Below, one piece after another: positions 7,958 through 16,583 of a stretch of DNA of 64,000 bases (position 1 is the stretch's first letter; each line of letters opens with the position of its first letter). This stretch comes from Methylobacillus caricis (lineage in GTDB: Bacteria; Pseudomonadota; Gammaproteobacteria; Burkholderiales; Methylophilaceae): the NCBI RefSeq assembly GCF_020532705.1, contig NZ_JAJAVD010000001.1, positions 1,488,001 through 1,552,000 of the forward strand, written 5' to 3'. A program made the translations under genes and the position numbers. The notes under the pieces were generated by a model. That model saw only the letters and a program-made list of their open reading frames with translations, ran no database searches and had not been told where the DNA came from.

Positions 7958-8728
7958 TTAGATAGTGTTACGGCGGCGCAATACCAGGCCCAGCAAGCCC
8001 AATCCAGCCAGGAACATGGCATATGTATCGGCTTCCGGTACTGGCGTGACATTCAGGCTGACGTTATCCAGGCCTACTTGCAGAGCACCTTGGTTGCTCA
8101 CGGAAGCAAAACGCAGCGTGTAATTCCCACCCGAGGCCAGCAGGCTGGTCAGGTCAAAGCTGTAATCCACATAATTATTGGAGTTGTCAGCACCATCAAA
8201 GCGACGACCATTGGCGCCTCCCAGATAATAGGTGCCAATAATGTCAGTAGCATTAACAGAGAATGGATCGGCACTTGCCAACAGCAGGTCAACACGTACA
8301 TGCTGGTTTGGCGCGTAAGTACCGTTGGTTGTCGCATCCAGGCCTGCCTGGTTGATGTATACAATGCCATTGTCGCTCTGGTCATTCACGAACATCTGGA
8401 ACGAAAGCACGGCCGAAGTCACAGCGCCAATGGAGAAGTTCTGGTACAACACCTGGCTGCTTGGATAGGCAGAATCCAATAGCCCATAGTAGTTACCGCT
8501 GGCGGCACCTACCGTGTTATAGCCACTGGCAGAGGATTGATGGGCATCGGTAGCAATCACAGAACCGAAAATTCCGTTTTCCTGGACTTGCCAACCTTGT
8601 GGATTATAGGTTTCGGAAGCGTCGGCCTCGAACCCCCCGTTCACGATCACTTCCTGCGCAAACGCAGGCACTGTAAACAGCATGGAACCAGCAATCGCCA
8701 CTGCAATACCGCTATTCTTGAGCTTCAT
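7958..8728 (-). CDS. PEP-CTERM sorting protein, first gene of phoA operon
   Basis: A 256-residue exported protein: signal peptide about residues 1-24 (ending AFA), then EVIVNGGFEADA at the mature N-terminus, a motif common in PEP-CTERM proteins with a galactose-binding-like beta domain. The C-terminus is VPEADTYAMFLAGLG, hydrophobic segment, RRRN: an exosortase signal. By family knowledge it is released into or tethered to the extracellular matrix. It lies 17 bp upstream of phoA, which ties an exosortase substrate to phosphate acquisition. The ligand of the beta domain is unknown. Confidence 0.9.
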   Translation of the reverse strand: MKLKNSGIAVAIAGSMLFTVPAFAQEVIVNGGFEADASETYNPQGWQVQENGIFGSVIATDAHQSSASGYNTVGAASGNYYGLLDSAYPSSQVLYQNFSIGAVTSAVLSFQMFVNDQSDNGIVYINQAGLDATTNGTYAPNQHVRVDLLLASADPFSVNATDIIGTYYLGGANGRRFDGADNSNNYVDYSFDLTSLLASGGNYTLRFASVSNQGALQVGLDNVSLNVTPVPEADTYAMFLAGLGLLGLVLRRRNTI

Positions 8729-8792
8729 GATTACCCCTTTAGAGTTATAAAAACTGTTACGGAGCCCATACTAGAAATGCGCAATGTTAACT

Positions 8793-8809
8793 CTATGGAA
8801 TATCCATAG
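8793..8809. promoter_or_regulatory. Perfect inverted repeat upstream of the PEP-CTERM-phoA operon
   Basis: CTATGGA-ATA-TCCATAG, two 7-bp arms around 3 nt, lies 65 bp before the start codon of the operon, in an otherwise gene-free 270-bp spacer. Position and symmetry fit an operator for a dimeric regulator. The binding protein is unknown. Confidence 0.35.
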
Positions 8810-9001
8810 GCCTAAAGAACTATATCCAGACGCCATTAACCCCAAATTTTGCAACAAGGCTGCAAACTAAAGCCGGAATAACAAGCAAGTGGTAAAATGA
8901 CACGCTGTTCCAGCGTCTCGTCAGTTTTTTTATTAAATTTTGCCATCAAGTAGCCGCTGGCCTTATCTTTCGATCTCACCACAATAGAGCACCTCCTGAT
9001 T

Positions 9002-9919
9002 ATGGCTATCCAATGGTTTCCCGGACACATGACTTCTGCCCGCAAAAAGGCAGAAGAAACAATGGAATTTACCGACATCGTCATTGAAGTCCTGGATGCC
9101 CGCGTACCGGAGGCCAGCCATAACCCCATGATTGAAGACCTGCGGCGCTTCCGTCAACGCCCCAGCCTGAAAATACTGAACAAAGCAGACCTTGCTGACC
9201 CGGCTGTCACCCAGGATTGGCTCAACCATTTCAATCGCCAGGATGGCATCAGGGCCGTGGCACTATCCTGCAAGAAACCAGGAGACGCGAACAAGATTCC
9301 GGGGCTATGCCGCGCTATTGCACCTCATAGAGGCACCAACCTGAAACCGTTGCGCATGATGATCATGGGCATTCCCAACGTGGGGAAATCCACGTTGATG
9401 AATGCCCTGCTCAACCGCCGTATTGCCAAGGTGGGAGATGAACCAGCCGTCACCAAAAGCCAGCAACGCTTTGAGCTGAGCCCGCAGCTATCCATCACCG
9501 ATACGCCGGGCATGATGTGGCCCAAGATCAAATATGAATCTGACGGCTACATGCTGGCAGCCAGCCACGCGATCGGCCGCAATGCCGTCATTGATGAAGA
9601 GGTGGCGGAATTTCTAGCCACCATTCTGCTGGAACGCTACCCTGCCCTGCTGAATGCCCGATACAAAACCGACGTCAGCAATATGGATGCCATCGATTTG
9701 CTGGAGGCGGTAGGCAGACGCCGCGGCTACCTACTGAAAGGTGGTGAATTCGACATGGAAAAAACCGCCATGGCTTTCCTGGTAGATTATCGCTCCGGCA
9801 CGCTGGGACGCATCAGCCTGGAAACACCTGCGTCGCGCGCTAAGATGATGGCAACAATAGAAAACATGACTCTTGAAACAGATCAAATTGAAGATAAAGG
9901 CAATGATAGTCCGGAATAA
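9002..9919 (+). CDS. rbgA: Ribosome biogenesis GTPase (YlqF/RbgA family)
   Basis: A 305-residue circularly permuted GTPase. The order of motifs is G4 NKADL (about residue 60), then G1 GIPNVGKST (about 122-130), then G3 DTPGMMW (about 168), as in RbgA. The N-terminus IQWFPGHM is diagnostic. The family acts in late assembly of the large ribosomal subunit. The gene stands alone between a minus-strand operon and a PEP-CTERM gene. The ribosome site is weak. Confidence 0.92.
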   Translation: MAIQWFPGHMTSARKKAEETMEFTDIVIEVLDARVPEASHNPMIEDLRRFRQRPSLKILNKADLADPAVTQDWLNHFNRQDGIRAVALSCKKPGDANKIPGLCRAIAPHRGTNLKPLRMMIMGIPNVGKSTLMNALLNRRIAKVGDEPAVTKSQQRFELSPQLSITDTPGMMWPKIKYESDGYMLAASHAIGRNAVIDEEVAEFLATILLERYPALLNARYKTDVSNMDAIDLLEAVGRRRGYLLKGGEFDMEKTAMAFLVDYRSGTLGRISLETPASRAKMMATIENMTLETDQIEDKGNDSPE

Positions 9920-10017
9920 TGGTTTCTCTGACTATCCCTGGTCATAAATTTCTTTTTCTGGTTTCCCATTAGAATCATATAGATCAGGCTGAGTTTTAAT
10001 TTTCAATATCAAGTGAT

Positions 10018-10047
10018 TAGTCCAAACGTATCAGCCCTAATGGACTA
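10018..10047. promoter_or_regulatory. TAGTCCA/TGGACTA dyad upstream of a PEP-CTERM gene
   Basis: Perfect 7-bp arms at 10018-10024 and 10041-10047 with a 16-nt spacer, about 100 bp before the start codon. A related dyad (TAGTC/GACTA) stands upstream of the PEP-CTERM gene at 22841, and both downstream arms belong to a GGACTAT core followed by AAC. It may be a shared regulatory site. Confidence 0.35.
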
Positions 10048-10143
10048 TTGAACACTCCTCATTGCAGAGCTAGCATGCAAGTGCTTTCAATTAATAATAA
10101 AAACAATCAATTAAATCTAATTAATTGCTATGAGGAGACCCAA

Positions 10144-10863
10144 ATGAATATTTCCAAAATGCTGGCAGTAACGGCAACTAGCGTACTATTAACCGCTTCC
10201 TTCAGCGCCATTGCCGCGACCGATACCGTATATGGCACAGAATTCGGTACCGGCTCCAGCTACACCACTAACATTCTTGATACCAGCGTGACCTTTTACG
10301 CTAAAACAGGCACAAACAAAAAACATCTGAAAGATGCTGTTTTCAGTTACAAACCGGCCCAGGATGGTTATCAGGGTGTTGGCGTCTCCCCTAAAAAGGG
10401 CAACGACGTCACAGTAGGGGAAATCGACAAGCACGAGTGGATCATTGCCAAGTTTGATGATGCAACCGTCATCAGCAATATCACATTAGGCTTGTTGTTC
10501 AATGGTCCCGAATATGGCGATTCCAAGGAACAGGCCTCCATTACTGTTACCTATTTTGACAACTCCACCAGCACATTCAAGCTCATCGCCACCGGCGACA
10601 CCACAGCCTCATGGACCGGTCTTGGCACCATAACCAACCTGAGCCCTGCCATCCAGGACCTGGGCGGGGTATGGAGCCTGGACAATCCATTTGGAGACGC
10701 GGCAGTCAAGTCATTCTCCCTGACATCGCTCAAGGATAAATCAGACTTCACGCTATACAGCGTAACTGCCGTCCCCGAGCCTGAATCCTACGCCATGCTG
10801 GCGCTTGGCCTCGGCCTGCTGGGATTTGCCGCCCGTCGCAAGAACAATAAGCTATACGCCTGA
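10144..10863 (+). CDS. PEP-CTERM sorting domain protein
   Basis: A 239-residue exported protein. The start ATG at 10144 follows GAGGAGAC; it opens with a signal peptide (ending SAIAA, about residue 22). The middle is Thr/Ser/Asp-rich and beta-type, with no domain I recognise. The C-terminus is VPEPESYAMLALGLGLLGFAARRK, the exosortase signal. The upstream region is AT-rich. A strong terminator follows, so the gene is monocistronic. The cargo role is unknown. Confidence 0.9.
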   Translation: MNISKMLAVTATSVLLTASFSAIAATDTVYGTEFGTGSSYTTNILDTSVTFYAKTGTNKKHLKDAVFSYKPAQDGYQGVGVSPKKGNDVTVGEIDKHEWIIAKFDDATVISNITLGLLFNGPEYGDSKEQASITVTYFDNSTSTFKLIATGDTTASWTGLGTITNLSPAIQDLGGVWSLDNPFGDAAVKSFSLTSLKDKSDFTLYSVTAVPEPESYAMLALGLGLLGFAARRKNNKLYA

Positions 10864-10886
10864 TTCTACCCAGACACACTCTCTCG

Positions 10887-10917
10887 GCCCCGTCGCAGTA
10901 TTGGCGGGGCTTTTTTT
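10887..10917 (+). terminator. Rho-independent terminator
   Basis: GCCCCG (10887-10892) pairs with CGGGGC (10905-10910), followed by seven T. It ends the PEP-CTERM transcript. Confidence 0.85.
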
Positions 10918-11038
10918 ATGCCTGCATTGCCTCTATCAACTAGCTTCAAAAGCTGGCTCAAGCTAAAATCAGGGTCGATGTTGTTACACGCTTGTAGCAG
11001 CTTTTTCCTGAATTATCTCCGCCTACAGGCAAATCAAC

Positions 11039-13033
11039 ATGTTAAGCACCATGAATCCCCAACAGCGCGAAGCTGTGAAATATCTGGATGGCCCCTTGCT
11101 GGTGCTGGCCGGTGCCGGCAGCGGCAAGACCCGCGTCATCACCCAGAAAATCGCTTACCTGGTTGAAAAGTGTGGCTATTCGCCCAAGGAAATTGCGGCA
11201 ATCACCTTCACCAACAAGGCAGCGCGTGAAATGCAGGAGCGTGTAGGCCATCTGCTGCCAGGCAATAACGCCAAAGGTCTGACGATTGCCACTTTCCACT
11301 CGCTAGGTCTGCAGATGCTTCGCCAGGAAGCCGAGCTGCTGGGCTACAAGCCGCAGTTCTCCATCCTGGACTCCTCGGACAGCTTCAAGATACTCTCCGA
11401 TATTCTGGCCACCACCGATAAGCAGCTGTTGCGCAAGACGCAATGGCAGATTTCCAGCTGGAAGAATGCCTTCGTCAACCCGGACCAGGCAGCCGCGACT
11501 GCGGATGAAGAACTCTCCCATGCCGCGGCCAAGGTCTACCAGATTTACCAGCAAACCCTCAAAGCCTATCAGGCAGTGGATTTTGATGACTTGATCAAGC
11601 TGCCGGTGGAGCTGTTTGAAACCCATACCGATGCGCTGCGCAAATGGCAGCACAAACTCAAATACCTGCTGATCGATGAGTACCAGGATACCAATGCCTG
11701 CCAGTACAAACTGGTCAAATTACTGACTGGCGTTGAAGGCCGCTTTACTGCCGTGGGTGATGATGATCAGGCCATTTACGGCTGGCGTGGAGCCGATGTT
11801 GAAAACCTGCGCCAGCTCACCGAGGACTTCACACGCCTCAAGGTCATCAAGCTGGAACAAAACTACCGTTCTACGGTCCGTATCCTACGCGCCGCCAACC
11901 AGGTGATTGCCAACAATCCCAAGCTGTTTGAGAAAAAGCTCTGGAGTGAGCTCGGCACTGGCGACCTCATTCAGGTTAGCGCCGCCAAGGATGAAGACCA
12001 TGAGGCTGAGTCAGTGGTCATGAAGCTGTTGGCCCACAAGTTTGAGCATAGAACCAAGTTTCTCGACTACGCCATCCTCTACCGCGGCAACCACCAGGCC
12101 CGTATTTTTGAACAGCAGCTGCGCCAGCAAAAAATCCCCTATACGATCTCTGGCGGTCAATCATTTTTTGACAAGGCGGAAATCAAGGATCTGGTCAGCT
12201 ACCTGCGCCTGATTGCCAATGAAGATGACGATCCGGCATTTATCCGCGCTGCCACCACGCCGAAGAAGGGCATAGGCAACACCACGCTCGAGCGGCTTGG
12301 GGAATATGCCAGCCTGCATAAGATGTCATTGTTCGAGGCTGCCTTTGAAGGCGATTTCCAGCGTACCATGGCCAACCGGCAACTGGAAGATCTGCTCACT
12401 TTTTGCCAGTTCATCAACCGTATCCAGGAGCGTGCCGAAAAAGACCCGGCAGGTGAAGTGCTTAACGATATCCTTTCTGCCATCAACTACGAAGCCTTTC
12501 TCTATGACACGGAGGAACCACGCGCTGCCGAAAATAAATGGAAAAGCGTTATGGACTTTGTAGGCTGGCTGACTCGCAAAGGCGATGAAGACGAGAAAAA
12601 CCTGCTGGCACTGACGCAAATGATTTCCCTCATGAGCATGCTGGAAGGACGCGAAGACAGCGAGCCGGATGCCGTCAAGCTCTCCACCCTGCATGCTTCC
12701 AAGGGACTGGAATATGGCCATGTGTTTCTGATTGGCTGCGAGGAAGGTATCCTGCCCCATCGTGAAAGCGTGGATAACGGCAAGATAGAAGAGGAACGCC
12801 GATTGATGTATGTTGGCATCACCCGCGCGCAAAAATCCCTGCATATCTCCTGGTGCCGTAAGCGCAAACGTGCCGGGGAAAATGAATCCTGCGAGCCCAG
12901 TCGCTTTATCGCCGAGTTACCTCCCGATGACGTACGCCACTCCGGTGGCCCACAGGCTGACCCGGCAACCAGCAAGGAAGAAGGCCGCCAGCGCATGGCA
13001 CAGATTCGCGCCATGCTCAATGGACAAGGTTAA
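11039..13033 (+). CDS. rep: ATP-dependent DNA helicase Rep (superfamily 1)
   Basis: A 664-residue UvrD/Rep-type helicase. Motifs in order: Walker A AGAGSGKTR (about residue 25), TFTNKAAREM, DEYQDTN (Walker B), GDDDQAIYGWRGA, QNYRS, TLHASKGLE and VGITRAQ. Length and N-terminus match E. coli Rep (about 673 aa) better than UvrD (about 720 aa, with a longer C-terminal tail). Rep moves 3' to 5' and helps replication forks through protein blocks. An internal ATG at 11051 (MNPQQREAV) is an equally good start. It is followed by a terminator. Confidence 0.92.
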   Translation: MLSTMNPQQREAVKYLDGPLLVLAGAGSGKTRVITQKIAYLVEKCGYSPKEIAAITFTNKAAREMQERVGHLLPGNNAKGLTIATFHSLGLQMLRQEAELLGYKPQFSILDSSDSFKILSDILATTDKQLLRKTQWQISSWKNAFVNPDQAAATADEELSHAAAKVYQIYQQTLKAYQAVDFDDLIKLPVELFETHTDALRKWQHKLKYLLIDEYQDTNACQYKLVKLLTGVEGRFTAVGDDDQAIYGWRGADVENLRQLTEDFTRLKVIKLEQNYRSTVRILRAANQVIANNPKLFEKKLWSELGTGDLIQVSAAKDEDHEAESVVMKLLAHKFEHRTKFLDYAILYRGNHQARIFEQQLRQQKIPYTISGGQSFFDKAEIKDLVSYLRLIANEDDDPAFIRAATTPKKGIGNTTLERLGEYASLHKMSLFEAAFEGDFQRTMANRQLEDLLTFCQFINRIQERAEKDPAGEVLNDILSAINYEAFLYDTEEPRAAENKWKSVMDFVGWLTRKGDEDEKNLLALTQMISLMSMLEGREDSEPDAVKLSTLHASKGLEYGHVFLIGCEEGILPHRESVDNGKIEEERRLMYVGITRAQKSLHISWCRKRKRAGENESCEPSRFIAELPPDDVRHSGGPQADPATSKEEGRQRMAQIRAMLNGQG

Positions 13034-13053
13034 ATGTGCCATCGCGGAAAGGT

Positions 13054-13092
13054 AAAAAAGCGATGGGCTGACTCATGAGCCTATCGCTTTTT
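13054..13092 (+). terminator. Rho-independent terminator after rep
   Basis: A 15-bp stem (AAAAAGCGATGGGCT at 13055-13069 against AGCCTATCGCTTTTT at 13078-13092, one G-T pair) with an 8-nt loop. The A/T arms make it likely to work in both directions. Confidence 0.85.
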
Positions 13093-13255
13093 CAATGGAT
13101 TTATTTTGCGCAAGTTGAAGGTACATTAATCGATTAGTATGCAAAAGCGATTGAAGAAATAACCTGACATCTTCTCGCACTCCGCTCATTCGGAAACACA
13201 GCCCCTATCCCGGCATTAACAATTTTCAGGCATTCACTATTAAAAGCGAGTATTT

Positions 13256-14407
13256 ATGGGCAGTTGGATGATAGCACTGGCCGCCGGTGCATTTTGTATC
13301 GGCATGACCGAATTTTTGCCCATGGGCCTGCTGCCCGACATTGCCCACAGTCTTGACGTTTCCATCCCTGCCACCGGCAACTTGGTCACTGTCTATGCAT
13401 TGGGTGTGGTCGTAGGCGGCCCCTTGATGGTGGCCCTCACAATCAACCGCCCCCGTAAGGCCACCCTGCTGGCGCTCATGGCGATATTCACCCTGGGCAA
13501 TATGCTATGTGCGCTTTCCCCCAACTATCTCACGCTGGCGGCAGCACGAATTTTTACCGCGCTCAGCCATGGTTCGTTTTTTGGCATAGGTGCCGTGGTC
13601 GCTATTTACTTGGCACCGCCCGGGCAAAGTGGCCGCGCGCTGGCGCTCATGTTCACCGGCCTCACACTGGCCAACGTGCTGGGCGTGCCGCTGGGCACCT
13701 TGCTGGGCCAGGAAACCAGTTGGCGCATTCCGTTCTGGACAGTAGCCGCTTGCGGTGCATTGGCGATGTACGCCATCTGGCGATTCATTCCCGACCTCTC
13801 TGCCATGCCCAAGCCAGACCTGCGCAAGGAAATGCACGCGGTCATGCAGCCCAATGTGCTGCTTGCCATGGCCATTACCGCCATTGGGTTTGCCGGCGTG
13901 TTCACGATTTTCACCTACATCACGCCAATTCTGGAAGACATGTCCGGCCTGTTGCCACACGAGGTCAGTTTCATGCTGATTGCCATGGGAGTTGCCGCCA
14001 CCATAGGCCTCAATATCGGCGGGAAAATGGCTGATTGGAAACTATTGCCCACAATTACCCTCTCATTAGCAGGCATGGCGCTATTGGGCATTGTATTTGC
14101 GTGGAGCATGCAGTTCACCGTGGCAGCGATTGCCACGGCCTTTGTCTGGGGCCTGGTCAGTTTTGCAGTCGGGCCTGGACTTCAAACCAACGCCATGGCA
14201 CAGGCAGGTGATTCGCCATTGATGGCGTCCACTGTCAACCAGAGTGCATTTAACCTGGGCAATGCCGGGGGCGCCTTCCTTGGCGGTGCGGTAATCCATT
14301 TTGGGCTTGGTTTACCAGCGGTTGCTCTTGCCAGTGCTGCGGTTGCTATTTGCGGCGCCCTGCTCACGATTTACAGCATAAGGCACTACGGTAAACAGAA
14401 AATCTAA
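13256..14407 (+). CDS. MFS transporter, DHA1 family (YdhP/AraJ-like)
   Basis: A 383-residue protein with about twelve membrane segments, no long soluble part. N-terminal GMTEFLPMGLLPDIA and the loop after helix 2 match the DHA1 sugar/drug efflux group of YdhP and AraJ. It probably exports small molecules with proton antiport; the substrate is unknown. The gene follows a terminator and runs in the same direction as the AsmA gene 44 bp downstream, so the two may share a message. Confidence 0.8.
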   Translation: MGSWMIALAAGAFCIGMTEFLPMGLLPDIAHSLDVSIPATGNLVTVYALGVVVGGPLMVALTINRPRKATLLALMAIFTLGNMLCALSPNYLTLAAARIFTALSHGSFFGIGAVVAIYLAPPGQSGRALALMFTGLTLANVLGVPLGTLLGQETSWRIPFWTVAACGALAMYAIWRFIPDLSAMPKPDLRKEMHAVMQPNVLLAMAITAIGFAGVFTIFTYITPILEDMSGLLPHEVSFMLIAMGVAATIGLNIGGKMADWKLLPTITLSLAGMALLGIVFAWSMQFTVAAIATAFVWGLVSFAVGPGLQTNAMAQAGDSPLMASTVNQSAFNLGNAGGAFLGGAVIHFGLGLPAVALASAAVAICGALLTIYSIRHYGKQKI

Positions 14408-14451
14408 TTGTCCGCTCATGAACATCTGGGCGACTTAATCAAAGGTGATAA

Positions 14452-16497
14452 ATGGCTAAGCAAACGGTGAAACCCGCATCAAGAAGATGGATGGCCCCAA
14501 TCAAAGTCCTGCTGTGGCTATTGCTGACCATGGTGATTGTCGCCATTGTGTGCGAAATATTGGGCTGGCCATTCCTGCGGGCGCCTGCCGAGCGCTTGCT
14601 GAATGAAAAACTGGAACGCACAGTCAAGCTTGAACAACCATTCCAGCTGCATTTGTGGGCTGGCGTACAACTGGACTTAGGCCACCTGTTCATCTCTGCT
14701 CCTGCCAGCTTCACAGCCCCCCACCTGGTCGATGCTCACAATATCAGCTTAAAGCTGCGTTACCGCGATCTCTGGCAATACACCAAAAATAACCAGTTGC
14801 GTATACGTGAAATCAAGGTTGATCAAATTGATGCACAATTACTGCGTCAAGCTGATGGCACCTCCACATGGCAATTCCCCAAGGATGAGAGCCAGCCTGA
14901 CAGTCCATTCCCCATCATAGAAACCCTGGTGGTCAAGAATGGGAGTAGCAAGATCGACGATGCAATCAGCCAGGCAGCAGTTGATGCCAAGTTCAGGACT
15001 GAGGAAGGAAGCAACAGCCAGGAGACTATGCACTCTGAACTCAGCATCAACGGAAAATTCCAGAACAAGCCTGTCAAGGCCTTCCTTGAAACTGCAGGCT
15101 TCCTGCCAATTGCCACCCAGGACCAGAACTCTCCTCCCATCAAGTCCAAGGGCTGGATGGAGTATGCCAAACTGAGAATAGATTTTGATGGACAGATATC
15201 CGACCTCTTTGGCAAAAAAAACATACAAGGCAAAGCCGTGGCTACTGGCAGTTCACTCGGCATACTGGGCGACCTAGTCGGCACACCATTGCCTACCACC
15301 GACCCTTTCAGGCTGAGTGCCACACTGGATAAAACCAGCGATATCTGGAACATCGATATAGACTCTGCCAAGGTCGGCAAAAGCAGCCTCTCGGCCCAAC
15401 TAAAATATGATCCCCGTACGGACGACACTGTCCCGTTGCTGCAAGGGCATATTGATGGAAGCCGTTTCTATCTGGCTGATCTTGCACCAGCCTTTGGCAC
15501 CAGCAAGCCTGATGGCACCAAGGCAGCTCCAGCCGGCAACCGCGCCATCCCCGACCGTCCACTAGACTTGCCATCATTGAATCAGGTAGACATGGATATC
15601 TCTCTCAAGTTGGATTACGTGGAACTCGGCAATGCCTTTGCCCTGCCCATCTCACCACTGAAAGGCCATTTGAAAATTTACAAAGGCAGATTCACAGTGG
15701 AGGATATTCTGGCCAGAACAGCTGATGGCACACTTTCAGGAACACTTTCCGTGGATGCGGGTGAGCCGCCAGTGAAAGCCAATTCCCGGCAATATGCGCC
15801 ACAATGGCAGATCAAGCTGGCATGGAAGGACATCGTGCTGGAAAAATGGCTGCAAGTCTCAAAAACACGCCAGGAAGAAGCGAGGAAACAAGGCAAGACC
15901 GTCCCACCACCTTACGTCACTGGCACCTTGAATGGCAAAACAGACCTGACAGGCAAGGGTAGCTCCACTGCGGCATTGCTTGGCTCACTCAATGGAAAAA
16001 CAACACTTTTCATTGAACAAGGCCAGATTTCCCGCCTGATTGTGGAGCTGATGGGACTGGATGTGGCACAAAGCGTCAGCGCATGGCTGGGCGGAGACCA
16101 ATCACTCAATATGCAATGCGCACTGATGGACCTCAAGGCCACCAATGGCATTATCAAACCTGAAGTAGCGCTGATAGACACCCCTGTCACCCTGCTGCTA
16201 ATCAATGGCAATGTGGATATGGGAGAAGAAAAACTGGACTTGCTGCTGGCCGCAAAACCCAAGAACTTCTCTCCTTTGACCGTACGCTCGCCAATCAAGG
16301 TGCAGGGGACATTCGTGCAACCCAAAGTGAGCCCTGAAGCAGTGCCAATTGCAGCCCGTCTGCTTGGCAGTGTAGCCCTGGCCTTTATCAATCCACTGGC
16401 AGCCATCCTGCCCTACCTGGATACCGGTTCCAAAAGCAACTCATACTCATGCAGCCAGGCCCTCGCTCATTTCAACCAGCAACAGAAACCTCAATAA
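14452..16497 (+). CDS. AsmA family protein
   Basis: A 681-residue envelope protein with one N-terminal membrane segment (about residues 16-38) followed by a large periplasmic part. It has the AsmA N-terminal start (after the anchor: LNEKLERTV) and the C-terminal AsmA_2-type region with LNGKTDLTGKGSS and GQISRLIVELMGLDVAQ. AsmA-like proteins are beta-rich bridge proteins linked to lipid transport between the membranes. An AAGGTG ribosome site precedes the ATG. The middle is Pro/Asp/Lys-rich. It belongs to the same strand as the MFS gene before it and the uup gene after it. Confidence 0.85.
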   Translation: MAKQTVKPASRRWMAPIKVLLWLLLTMVIVAIVCEILGWPFLRAPAERLLNEKLERTVKLEQPFQLHLWAGVQLDLGHLFISAPASFTAPHLVDAHNISLKLRYRDLWQYTKNNQLRIREIKVDQIDAQLLRQADGTSTWQFPKDESQPDSPFPIIETLVVKNGSSKIDDAISQAAVDAKFRTEEGSNSQETMHSELSINGKFQNKPVKAFLETAGFLPIATQDQNSPPIKSKGWMEYAKLRIDFDGQISDLFGKKNIQGKAVATGSSLGILGDLVGTPLPTTDPFRLSATLDKTSDIWNIDIDSAKVGKSSLSAQLKYDPRTDDTVPLLQGHIDGSRFYLADLAPAFGTSKPDGTKAAPAGNRAIPDRPLDLPSLNQVDMDISLKLDYVELGNAFALPISPLKGHLKIYKGRFTVEDILARTADGTLSGTLSVDAGEPPVKANSRQYAPQWQIKLAWKDIVLEKWLQVSKTRQEEARKQGKTVPPPYVTGTLNGKTDLTGKGSSTAALLGSLNGKTTLFIEQGQISRLIVELMGLDVAQSVSAWLGGDQSLNMQCALMDLKATNGIIKPEVALIDTPVTLLLINGNVDMGEEKLDLLLAAKPKNFSPLTVRSPIKVQGTFVQPKVSPEAVPIAARLLGSVALAFINPLAAILPYLDTGSKSNSYSCSQALAHFNQQQKPQ

Positions 16498-16583
16498 TAT
16501 TTATCTGAATACCTGCACAGGCAATGTGCATACATATGCATTGGCCCGCCGGTTGTCACGCCCTCTCCTGCTACAATAGAGGC

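Noticed and set aside
6570-7961. A 463-codon plus-strand frame opposite phoA
   Set aside because: It lies fully antisense to a well-supported phoA gene, is rich in His, Cys and Trp in no pattern, and has no ribosome site or family motif.
8729-8765. Possible Pho box before the PEP-CTERM-phoA operon
   Set aside because: A GTAACAG half exists, but its partner matches in only about 4 of 7 positions, the spacing is off by one and the orientation is reversed.
10068-10095. Possible sigma-54 promoter before the PEP-CTERM gene at 10144
   Set aside because: The TAGCAT...TGC pair lacks the GG of the -24 element and its spacing to the -12 element is one base short.
16554-16577. TTGTCA and TACAAT before uup as a promoter
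   Set aside because: The spacer is only 12 bp and the -10 box is 6 nt before the ATG, so no normal start fits.
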